Of a stretch of DNA of 11,895 bases, positions 1 to 8,200 are shown in pieces. The position numbers and the translations under genes are program-made. Under the pieces are notes generated by a model that was given only the letters and a program-made list of their open reading frames with translations, was not told where the DNA came from and did no database searches. Source of the stretch: Porogramme epimiltina (lineage: Eukaryota > Basidiomycota > Agaricomycetes > Polyporales > Polyporaceae); contig FTLJ01000120.1 in assembly GCA_900155495.1 (NCBI GenBank), forward strand, positions 1 through 11,895, read 5' to 3'. Each line of letters begins with the position of its first letter. Position 1 is the first letter of the stretch.

Positions 1-1204
1 GACCGTCGCTCGCTGTGTTGGTGGGCGTGCTCAAGTCGACTCGGCCCCTCGACGTCGATCGCGTCCCCCTCGGCGGCCACTGGGGCCTGCTTCCTTCCTC
101 GCCTCCCCCACGCTCACTGGCTGGCACCGCCCGGTCCCCTGCCCGCCAGTCAACACTCCCTACAGAAACCGCAGCCCCAGGGTGGACCGGCTGCCCTCTA
201 TGCCCCCAACCAGTGCCTGCCCATCGTCAGTCGGTCCCCGCCGTGCTTCTGGCTCCCTCCCTGACACACCCTCTAACCTCCAGGCGCCATACGCTTCCCT
301 CAGCGGGTGCCCTCAAGCTGTCCACGCCCCTCCCCGGCTCTGATACTCGCGCAGCATGACACCTCTTGCCGCGTCAGGGCTGCCTCCAATCGCCGCCCGC
401 GCTCTGCTCCGTGGTGCGCCCTCCGCCGCGCTATCGTGTCCTGTGTACCTATAGCGTCCAGAGGAACCACGTACGTGCCACTCCCTCCTCCAATCCCCTT
501 GTCACTCAGTCGCCGCTGCCGCCCTCCAGCCGATAGAGCCCGGCCCGCCCCCCGCTCCACTCCTGTCCCCGCTGCCCCCTCCTGCCTCCGGATGACCTCC
601 CCCCACTTCGATGTAGTGCCCACTCACGGAACGCGTCTCAAGCTGGCCAGTATCCGCAAGATTCTCAGCAATCTTTCACAATGTCCCTCCAACACGCCGC
701 TGTAGGCCCGTTCCGCCGTAAGTCAGGTGAGTCCAGCCCGTTGCCTACAAGCGGATATTCGCGTCCTTACAATACGTCCCCCCGACCTAGTCCACGTATT
801 CAGCGGTCCATGAAGAACTTCCCTTATCACTCGATTGGTAGGTACGTACCCTTCCCGTTTCACCCCTTCCGAAATTCAGCCCAGTTGAATCCCCGCATCC
901 TGCGATCTCTCAGTTTCGCTGCTCCTCCGACCTTCGTAGTCCATCCCCATCCCCTGAATCAAGTCATACACCCCTCCCTCGTCCGCAATTCCCAGTGAAA
1001 GACCATCGCGCAAGTCCATGTGTCATCCGTCGCCCGGCTCCCCGCCGTGCGCGAGACGTCTCGCCGATTATGCAACATGGACTCGCTGGTTTGATCACTG
1101 CACATCCGTGCACGCCTGCGACGAGAGCTCTCTATGACAAGCCTTTTGCTAGGCAAACCCCATCGCGCGTGACAGGCGCAACGAACGGCATCTCCACGAC
1201 TCCA
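1..1204. other. Gene-free C-rich stretch
   Basis: I see no supportable gene here. The plus strand is strongly C-rich and G-poor, and the open frames (up to about 130 codons) are rich in Pro, Ser and Arg with no recognisable motif, as expected from chance in such composition. Several splice-like signals occur, for example GTACGTGCC near 470 with TCACTCAG near 513, overlapping donors near 719-732, and a 10-bp palindrome GGTACGTACC at 841-850. They do not connect into a coherent reading frame. The stretch could be a decayed mobile element or pseudogene, or untranslated sequence of a gene outside the window. Confidence 0.5.
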
Positions 1205-1535
1205 TCTCCCTGCCCGCCCTTCGCCATCCCTCTACCGCCCGGCCTGGAAAGCCCTCAAACGACCCCTTAGGCAAAAGCCCTCTCCGCCGCCGCCCGCACG
1301 CCTCCTACCCCTCTCCCCAGCCCGCGCCAAAGCCCGCCCCGGCGCCCCTCTCCCACCCACCGCGCGCGGGCCACGCGCACCCGAAGACCGCGCGCGCGGG
1401 CCACGTCGGGCGGCGCTGCGCGCTGGCTCGCCGGTTCCCTGCTGGCCTGGACCGACGCCGCCGCTGCCGCCCCGTCCCGCGGCAGACGCGTCGCCGCCTG
1501 CGCCGTGCCAGTCTTCCTGCTCGCCCCGGCCCCCG
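1205..1535 (+). repeat. Degenerate GC-rich repeat, copy A
   Basis: This segment can be aligned by eye to 3420-3730 (copy C) along most of its length. Shared blocks include CTGCCCG near 1211, the A-rich spot at 1271-1276, CCGCGCCAAAGCCCGCC (1322-1338; one A fewer in C at 3533-3548), GCCGCCTGCG (1493-1502; C 3688-3697) and CGCCGTGCCAGTCTT (1501-1515; 13 of 15 bases match C at 3696-3710). Spacing between the blocks is nearly constant (offset about 2195-2211). The copies are too diverged for a recent duplication. I do not recognise the family. Decayed transposon sequence is the simplest explanation, but convergent composition in GC-rich DNA contributes to the similarity. Confidence 0.55.
1359..1405 (+). 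repeat. Short direct repeat inside copy A
   Basis: The word ACCGCGCGCGGGCCACG (1359-1375) recurs at 1387-1405 with two extra CG bases in the alternating CG run. Both units end in GGGCCACG. The alternating CG tract makes slippage a plausible origin. Confidence 0.7.
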
Positions 1536-1537
1536 CG

Positions 1538-1565
1538 GATCGCCAAGGGTCGCGCAGCGGCGATC
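1538..1565. repeat. Small inverted repeat (hairpin-capable)
   Basis: GATCGCC at 1538-1544 is exactly complementary to GGCGATC at 1559-1565, with a 14-base loop. It lies at the right edge of repeat copy A, where the plus strand changes from C-rich to G-rich. With no T tract and a fungal context, I do not call it a terminator. Confidence 0.5.
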
Positions 1566-1996
1566 GGTGCGGGTCGCGATGGTGGAATCTCGATGCAGCG
1601 TGTTCAGCGAGGAGGAGCGGGTGCGGTAGGGCGGCGGCTGGCGCTCTGTGTGCGAGGTGTTGAGGCGACGTCGAGTCGTGCGTCGTGCGTCGTTGGATTG
1701 TGCTGTGTTGAGGTGTTTGAAGCCCTCCGCATCGGATTGAAGATCGAGAACGGCCAAGCGCGGAAACCGACGGGGTATGGTTGCCGGAATGAGCGAGTAG
1801 ATGTCTACGCTTTACTCTTTGTACTTCGGCCTTCTCATGCTTAATCGAAGCGTTACTGCAACCTCAATGGCTTATAGTGCCCATAGCATGCGCCGACGCT
1901 TATTATACGCGCTCCCTGGTGTGCCCCGTCACCTCAACAGAACCGTCTGTATGCCTGGATGGTCGCCCTGAAGGTTGTTTTCCTAACCATCTCGTC
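1566..1996. other. Gene-free G/T-rich stretch
   Basis: The plus strand is G/T-rich to about 1730 and then becomes mixed. The minus strand is open for 150 codons over 1305-1757, but the predicted product is an Arg-rich, low-complexity peptide without motifs and it runs through the repeat, so I do not call it a gene. AT content rises between about 1790 and 1990, which would suit a regulatory region, but I see no specific promoter element. Confidence 0.45.
1675..1695 (+). repeat. 7-nt tandem repeat, three units
   Basis: Two perfect GTCGTGC units (1675-1681 and 1682-1688) are followed by one variant GTCGTTG (1689-1695). This is a minor local duplication with no apparent function. Confidence 0.75.
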
Positions 1997-2051
1997 GTAA
2001 GTCAGCTCTTGTTCTAACCCTTCGTACATCCTTAACAAGCCTTGCTTTCAG
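1997..2051 (+). other. Isolated intron-like element
   Basis: The element has a perfect fungal donor GTAAGT, a CTTAAC branch-like site about 17 nt before the end, and a pyrimidine-rich CTTTCAG acceptor. Its 55-nt length is close to the 57-78 nt introns of the downstream receptor gene. Joining the flanks gives only a 21-codon frame from the ATG at 1959 (beginning MVALKV) that stops shortly after the junction. If the intron is real, it belongs to a non-coding transcript, a 5' leader or a decayed gene. Confidence 0.35.
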
Positions 2052-3089
2052 GTCAAGGCACTTCCTCCGCGACATCTGAAATCCCTCTGCGCGCATTCGA
2101 CCCGACCAGTTCCCCGGACGTCTGCCACGTGGCTCTCGTGCTCGACACCGCCGCACCGCCGTCACCGCCCAGGACGGGCCCTCAGCTCCCCGACACGAGG
2201 AAGCGTTGCCCGTCGTGGTCTTCTCGGCTCCGTTTATCTGCCTCCAGGCGGCTGTCCCTCTGGATCCCGTACGAAGGGACATTTTGTATAGGGAAGCACT
2301 GGCGCGACCATCGCGCTGTGCCAATCTCCCGAGGGCGTTCACTGCGCACACCAATTCTCCCTCATACTCCCCGCCCTCTGCTTAGCCGATCGACGCGCTG
2401 GGCGAGTCTCCACAGCCACGCTCCCGCTCCCGCTTCCATGACTAGCACCCTGTGCCGAACTCAGTCTACGACCACCGCCCCTGGTCTGCCCACCATCGCT
2501 TCCCCGGGTCTGGAGTAACATGGTCTGCTGTATGGACATTTGTCCCCTGCATGCGACGCGCCGCACTTGTCGGCCGCTCGACGCGGTCATTCGAGCGCAA
2601 GTCCCCCCCGACGCGCCGTCCGAGCACGTGCGCCGCCCTATTCCCCGCCGCGCAGGGCCAACGGCGCACTAGGGTGTCATAGCGCTGAAGACAGTCAACC
2701 AAATGATCCTCTGCACCTGTCGACGAGCCTCGCCCAGGCAGCGGAGTTTGGAGGCCTGGCAGCACTGGCTGCATGCATCCCGAACCGCCGCGGTAGTGCC
2801 GCGCGCCACTACCGACGCGCCCCCTCACCCTCCCGAGCGGCCTTGGGGCGGCGTTTGCAGCGCGCGCCGCGTGTTCGCACTTACAATCCTGCGCTGTGCT
2901 TGTAAGCACCCCACACAGTGCAAAATTGCCCACGCGCGCTTCCCAGAAGACAGTGCGGTCGCGCGCATGCGCAATGCTCTAGGTCGGGATACTCAAGAGG
3001 ACTCTGTGGAACGGCGAGCGCGCCGCGGCGGAGGGCTTGGGTCGTAGGGAGCGCGCCCGGCCAACGGGCCTCCGACAATACACTATCAG
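2052..3089. other. Gene-free GC-rich stretch
   Basis: No gene can be supported. Plus-strand frames up to 158 codons (2042-2518) and minus-strand frames up to 155 codons (2466-2933) overlap each other and are dominated by Arg, Ala, Pro, Ser and Gly. They carry no domain signature or conserved motif that I recognise. The sequence resembles the GC-rich repeat background on either side, but I cannot place it in the repeat family. Confidence 0.45.
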
Positions 3090-3330
3090 GCGGCACCAAG
3101 CCCCCAGAGCCCCTCCCCCAGACACCACACACGGTCCCCCTGTGGTCCGCCCCGTACATCCAAGGACAACTCGTGCACGCCGAATCGGGGGGCGACGCGC
3201 GCGGGCCTGCCGTGCCCCTCTGGCCCCCGACACCGCTGCGGCCGCTTCCCATGGCCAGCGCCTGGCCTCGTGCGCAGTGCCCGCTGTCCTGGCCGCCCCA
3301 ACCCTCACGGGCCGTTGTGGATTGTGTCGT
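3090..3330 (+). repeat. Degenerate GC-rich repeat, copy B
   Basis: The 12-mer TGCCCCTCTGGC at 3213-3224 recurs exactly in copy C at 3633-3644. On both sides the two copies stay aligned: a GACGCG..GGGCC block lies before it, and a CGCTTCCC/TGCTTCCC block, a GTGCCCG block and a CC..CACGG block follow. Copy A shares the same order of blocks. The copy lies only about 420 bp upstream of C, so B and C may be a diverged tandem pair. Confidence 0.45.
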
Positions 3331-3350
3331 GGCGGCGCGCGCGAGGCGCG

Positions 3351-3372
3351 ATTGGGAGCTCCACAACCCAAT
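3351..3372. repeat. Short inverted repeat between copies B and C
   Basis: ATTGGG at 3351-3356 pairs with CCCAAT at 3367-3372 around a 10-base loop containing a GAGCTC palindrome. It lies between repeat copies B and C. The ATTGG/CCAAT words are also CCAAT-box-like, but no gene starts nearby, so I assign no function. Confidence 0.4.
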
Positions 3373-3419
3373 GTCGGGCGCAACTTGTAGGCGTGCGGGC
3401 GGTAGGTCGGCGGCTCACT

Positions 3420-3730
3420 GCCTGCCCGACCCTCAGCACGACCTCCCTCTCCCGCCCATGCTCGAAATAACTCCTCCAACAGTCTCAGACAAAAACCCCA
3501 TCCTGCCGCCGCCGCGGTGCTGCGCCCCCAGACCGCGCCAAGCCCGCCGCTCTCCCAGCCACTGCGCGCGCGCCCCGCGCCCTCTGCCGCGCGCACCCTA
3601 AGACGCGGGCCGTGCCGCGCGCAGGCTCCTGGTGCCCCTCTGGCTTGGGCCGACGTCGCTGCGACTGCTTCCCGTGGCGAGCGCGTGGCCGCCTGCGCTG
3701 TGCCCGTCTTCGTGGACGGGACGCCCCCGC
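3420..3730 (+). repeat. Degenerate GC-rich repeat, copy C
   Basis: This copy has the clearest matches to the others: with A over most of its length (for example CCGCGCCAAGCCCGCC at 3533-3548 and GCCGCCTGCG at 3688-3697), and with B around TGCCCCTCTGGC at 3633-3644. A minus-strand frame is open for 261 codons (2979-3764) across B and C, but its product is Ala/Arg/Gly-rich. In both A and C a minus-strand frame reads GFCLR at the same point (1265-1279 and 3483-3497), which may be a remnant of coding sequence or a consequence of conserved DNA. Confidence 0.55.
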
Positions 3731-3980
3731 CCCACGGACTATTGGGGCCTGCATGATACCTCACCTAGTACGACCAACGCCTTATCTCGCCATCCTCCAT
3801 CAGCATGAGGGCCTTTCTCGAGACTTGAATTAGGAGGGCTCATTCGTTGTGACAGCAGATAAAAAGAAGTAGACTAGGTAGAATGACGATGCGAGAGGAG
3901 GGGTTAGGGACAGGTGCAGGAGTGGCGAGAAGCTGACTCTAGCATGGCAGGCGACAACAGCCTCCACCGTGTGACGTTAT

Positions 3981-4000
3981 GGTCACAGGTAGGTCACAGG
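3981..4000 (+). repeat. Tandem 9-mer GGTCACAGG
   Basis: GGTCACAGG occurs at 3981-3989 and 3992-4000, separated by two bases. A GTGAC half-site in opposite orientation lies just upstream at 3971-3975. The arrangement looks like clustered half-sites for a dimeric DNA-binding protein, but the nearest gene start is more than 1.2 kb away, so this could be chance. Confidence 0.35.
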
Positions 4001-4154
4001 CCTCGACCCACCCGGCGGCTTCCGAAGGCTTGCACGAACCGCCCGCGCCTCGTTACGCACAAGGGCTGTCTTCCGCTTCGCACTTCTCACCGGCCCTCCC
4101 GGGATGCTTCTCAACTGCTACTCCCCTACGACGGCCCGGCCTATGACAGCGAAG

Positions 4155-4328
4155 CGCTCCTGGCCCGGTGATGGGTCAGTCCGTCCGACACGGCTCCACA
4201 GCTCGCTCTGGCAACCCGGATGCTCTTTCCCCTGAAGGCCTAACATCTGGCCAACCGTCTCGACGTCCTCCCCAGGTCCACTTCACGCTCGTGCTCAGAG
4301 CACCCTCAACGCTCCTGGCCCAATGACG
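4155..4328 (+). repeat. Spaced direct repeat CGCTCCTGGCCC
   Basis: CGCTCCTGGCCC at 4155-4166 recurs at 4310-4321. In both places it is followed by a variant of the form RRTGAYG. The units are 155 bp apart, and I see no longer homology around them. Confidence 0.4.
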
Positions 4329-4747
4329 TTGGCCGACGCCAGCCACGCTCTCGAATTCCCACTGCCGCTTCTTTCCGTCAACCTCGGGCGCCGCTCACCG
4401 CCGGCTGTCATAGGCCTGTCTCAGTGGGCGGTCCACGGACCTCTGCGAACATGGCCCCCCTGGACAGCGCTTCCTTCTGGCCTAGACACACGCGCGCGTC
4501 CAATATTCAATCCCATAGCTCGCTTTTGCGTACACCTATCAAGGTCTCAACAGCTACTCGCCGACGTCCCATCACTCCACGTTCAGTGGCTGCTAGCGCA
4601 CGGTTCGAATGGATCTGCGAGCGCCTCGGCTACAAGTTCTGGGAACCGATAGGAGGTGTTGGGCGTTAGGGTCGTGGGGCAGGTGGAATGTACAAGTTCG
4701 TTGTGATGGGGGGAGGAAGGAGCTCTGTTCTTTAGTTCTCAGTGCGT

Positions 4748-5137
4748 ATGTTTAGCACCTTCGAAACCTGCTCTCCCCTTCTGACCTCCACCAAAGCACT
4801 AGTTGCGTCTATCGTAAATGTTATTGCTAGAGTAGCAGAATATATCCCCAAGCCGCCACGCTTTCTGATCCACGTGCCCGCGAGTGTATGTAAAGTGCTT
4901 TTCAGCTCAACACAAGCGTGGAGACTGCGATCTCAGCCCCTCCTCCCTGAAGAAATCCGCTCCCTCCTACTTCTACCATCCCGCGAGATCGAAGTCTCAA
5001 TCTTCACAGCGCTTATGTGTAGCTTCTTTGACATGCATGCCGCCCGTACATGTCCCGTGGCCGCCCTGCACGACATCGCGTGTAAACGGCCACCACGCAC
5101 CTCGGCACTATTATCAGCAAACCTTATACTCCGTTGA
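4748..5137 (+). CDS. Doubtful small ORF upstream of the receptor gene
   Basis: An ATG-started frame of 129 codons, less biased in composition than the other frames in the upstream 5 kb. The predicted peptide has several hydrophobic stretches (for example SIVNVIARVAEYI near its residues 17-29) and six Cys, with no family I recognise and no convincing signal peptide. It ends about 107 bases before the receptor ATG and overlaps the likely promoter. Reasons to doubt it: it overlaps another open frame (4884-5306), its start context is weak, and no repeat or motif supports it. It could be a chance frame in an AT-richer promoter region, or an upstream exon of something not visible. Confidence 0.12.
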   Translation: MFSTFETCSPLLTSTKALVASIVNVIARVAEYIPKPPRFLIHVPASVCKVLFSSTQAWRLRSQPLLPEEIRSLLLLPSREIEVSIFTALMCSFFDMHAARTCPVAALHDIACKRPPRTSALLSANLILR

Positions 5138-5210
5138 AGAACCTCAGGACCTCCGCCCTTGCGACGTCCGTCCTCTCTTCCTCCCCTCTCCGTCTCTCTT
5201 TCCTCCGTTC
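5124..5210 (+). promoter_or_regulatory. Putative core promoter of the receptor gene
   Basis: A TTATACT element (5124-5130) lies about 115 bases before the start codon. A nearly pure pyrimidine tract follows at about 5169-5208, ending 35 bases before the ATG. CT-rich tracts just upstream of transcription starts are a known property of highly organised fungal promoters. No in-frame ATG lies between the tract and 5245. The transcription start itself cannot be fixed from sequence. Confidence 0.4.
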
Positions 5211-5244
5211 ACCCAGCTCAACCTGTTCCAGTCCCGTACAAGGC

Positions 5245-8200
5245 ATGGAACTATGGAGGAAGATCAAGAAAACGGTGCCTTGTCTTGGGTGTGCCTCGGA
5301 TCCTGATCCTCCATTATCCAAGGCGTCCGCTGCCCAACCTTCGACCGACTCTGCGAAGACAGGTATCCATGCCGCCACGTCGGCGGCGGCCGCTTCTACA
5401 ACGACGCCAGGACAGGGACCTGCAAACGTAACAGCGTCGGGTGGACCATCATCTCAGCAGACCATCGGGCCTCTCTCTCCGTCATCCCTCCCGGATCCCC
5501 TCACGCCTGGCACTACCACAGAGTTTGACGCGGTCGCAGTCCCGGTGCGGTCAACAACAATTACCGAGCCCTCCACTAGATCACAAACACAATCGCCGTC
5601 AGCCACGTCCGGTGGAGAGAACGAGCTACAGTTGCGAGTCGTCGACGCGCCTCCTACCCCGCAAACGCCCCGCATCGAGCCATCCCAGACCACCCAGCGT
5701 CCGCCCATGCCGAGTACCTCTCCTCTGCCCGAGAAGACAGCACCTGCTCCCTCTGGAGAGAGCACCGCCCACGCCGCCTCCCCCGCTGCGACAGATCCTC
5801 CTGCCCCCGTTTCATCTCCGTCCACATCGTCCAACGTGTCCAAGATAGTAATGGGCGGCTTGAAACAAGCGCTCAAAATCGCGAAGGAAGTATCTAGTGC
5901 GCTACCTCCTCTCCAAACCGCCCTGGGCGCAGTCGTCGCTTCTATGGAAATATACGAGGTAAGCGCCGAGTTTCAAATGTGCGATCATGAAAGAACTTCG
6001 ATCTCATGGCATTCTATAGAAATACAGCTCCAACGTGGAGACCATCCGTACTTTCGAGGAGCGCGTGCTCCCGCTTCAGGAAATGGTCAGAACCCTTCCA
6101 CATTTCGATGCATGCTCTCCAACAATGCGGGCCCGACTGGAGCGCTTCGAAACGTGCGTAACTTTATGTGCGATGTCCTATCCATATTAACACTGGTTTT
6201 TTACTCCTCAGGGATGTGGCGCAAGTGGCCTCCGACGTGAAGGACCTCGACGCTCCGGGTTTTCTCGCGCGAGCGCAGCAAGTCGCACAGGTAGACGCCA
6301 TTACTGAGGAACTGAAAGGACACATCGAGAAGCTGTCGTCGCTGGTCGTCGGTCTCACGGTAAGCTCTCGGCTTCGAAACGTGTCGCATGACACTGATCA
6401 TCAACTGTATCATTAGACCAATACAGTGCTATCCACGGGGATCGTTGTCGACAACATCCAAGTTACCACCGAAGATATACAAGGTGCTGTTCATGCGACC
6501 AATGATGCCGTCAATGTCATACATGATGCTGTTAAAGTCTGTTGATCTACATACCATCTGCCGAAACACAGCTGCTGACGCGCTATCCTAAAACCAGGGA
6601 ATAGCGGCTGGAGTCTCCACACTCAATGCACAGATAAGTGATCGGAGGCTCAGTGAGGCTACCACTGCAGGCGAGTGGCCTATCAAATTCTCGCAGACGA
6701 CTTCGGACGTATATTGACTGCTTTCCTCAGTGCTCCGGACACTGCGGTACGTCAGTGAAGCCCGGTTCGACGATAGCGGAGGTGGTCGAGTCGAGTGCGT
6801 CGCGTCCACAAGGAAGGAAGTGCTCTCGTCTATAAAGGAGTGGATCCGACCAAACGGTGCAAAGCAAGCCGGTCTTGGGGGGCGGTTCTTAGATATCCTG
6901 AAGAAGTTCTTGATTGTGTGGATCAATGGGCTCGCAGGGTCGGGAAAGTCCACTATCGCCCAGACTATGGCGGCATGGTGCAATCGAGAGCAGATTCTTG
7001 GAGCAAGTTTCTTCTGTGCACGTACCGGGGGCCGCAGCGACGTCCAGCTCATCTTCCCAACCATCGCATATCAGCTCTCCTTACTCGACTCGGTATTCGC
7101 AGAAGAACTCGCGAAGGCTCTCACTTCCAACCCCGACATCCACAAGTCTTTACCATCTACGCAGGTCGAAAAGCTCATCGTCGGACCTCTACGAACGGCA
7201 TCAACCGCGGAGTCCTTTTCTCTCCGTGGAAGTGTGGTCGTGATCGATGCACTTGACGAGTGTCGTGACGACGCCGCAGTTTCCGTCATCCTAGTTGCAC
7301 TCTCGAAGTTTGTGGAAGACCTTCAACCCCTTAAGTTTCTGATCACTAGCCGTCCCGAGAAGCGCATAGTCGAGGGGTTTCGACAATACGACGCTCTCCA
7401 CCAGCACACCTACTCGCTCCCTCTCAACGAGATCTCGCGCGAGATCGTAGACCGAGACATCGCGACCTACATCGAGGAGCGTCTAGCTTCAATCAGGAGG
7501 GAGTATTCCGGATTGGAGTCGTGGCCTAGCGAGGACGAGAAGGCACAACTCACTCAACACACTGACCGGCTTTTTGTCTTCATCTCAACTGCTCTCAACT
7601 TCATAGCTGACAGAAGGAGGAATAACCCACGGAGACGGTTAGAAATAGTGCTGCGGAAGCACGCTCACCGGGACTCGCCTCACGCCTATCTCGACTCATT
7701 ATACGTTGGTGTCATTGACGATGCCCTTCCTACGGATGCCGACCCGGAAATGGTAGAAGAAATGAGATTTGTCATCGGCTCAGTGGTGCTGCTTCGTGAC
7801 CAACTGTCCCCCGAGGCCCTCGACAATCTCGTTGGATTGGAGCGTGGAACATCGACGCACAATCTAGAGCTGTTACGATCCGTCGTATCTCTTCCGCCAC
7901 TGGATCAGGACGGAGTCATACAGATCATCCATCTATCATTCCCCGACTTCCTCGTCGACCCTGCCAGATGTATGAAGCAAGAATTAGTGGTCAATCCTGG
8001 AAAGCACCATAACATCCTTGCAAAGTTCTGTCTTGAAACCATGTCTCATACGCTTCGCCGGAATGTCTGTCAAATCCCTCTCAATCAAGTTTCTTTGTTC
8101 AACAAGGACGTTTCGGATCTTGCCACTCGTGTCCGTACCCACCTCCCTTCTCATGTTCAGTATGCTATGCGCCGCTGGGCGGATCATCTCCACGACTCAG

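Larger units (their letters stand above)
3731..4741. other. Gene-free stretch with minor repeats
   Basis: I find no gene here. Frames are at most 109 codons and lack motifs. Composition is less extreme than in 2052-3730, and some parts (3830-3910 and 4660-4740) are purine-rich on the plus strand. Single TTAGGG words near 3904 and 4667 are not tandem and are not telomeric. Small direct repeats are listed separately. Confidence 0.45.

Noticed and set aside
2042..2518. 158-codon plus-strand open frame
   Set aside because: The N-terminal part overlaps the intron-like element, composition is Ser/Pro/Arg-biased, and no motif or homologous family is recognisable.
2979..3764. 261-codon minus-strand open frame
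   Set aside because: It runs across two repeat copies and the predicted product is low-complexity Ala/Arg/Gly/Pro with no domain. Long chance frames are expected in such GC-rich DNA. Overlapping frames on the other strand are almost as long.
4601..4625. GGTTCGAAT, a tRNA T-loop-like word
   Set aside because: The flanking bases do not form the required T-stem, and no anticodon arm or acceptor stem can be paired upstream.
3590..4675. TTAGGG/CCCTAA words as telomeric repeats
   Set aside because: Only isolated single units occur (near 3597, 3904 and 4667). None is tandem, so there is no evidence for a telomere or interstitial array.
6453..6536. Amyloid (RHIM-like) signalling motif in the IQV/IQG region before NACHT
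   Set aside because: The core tetrad of RHIM-type motifs is absent, and the regular heptad spacing explains the hydrophobic pattern better as a coiled coil.
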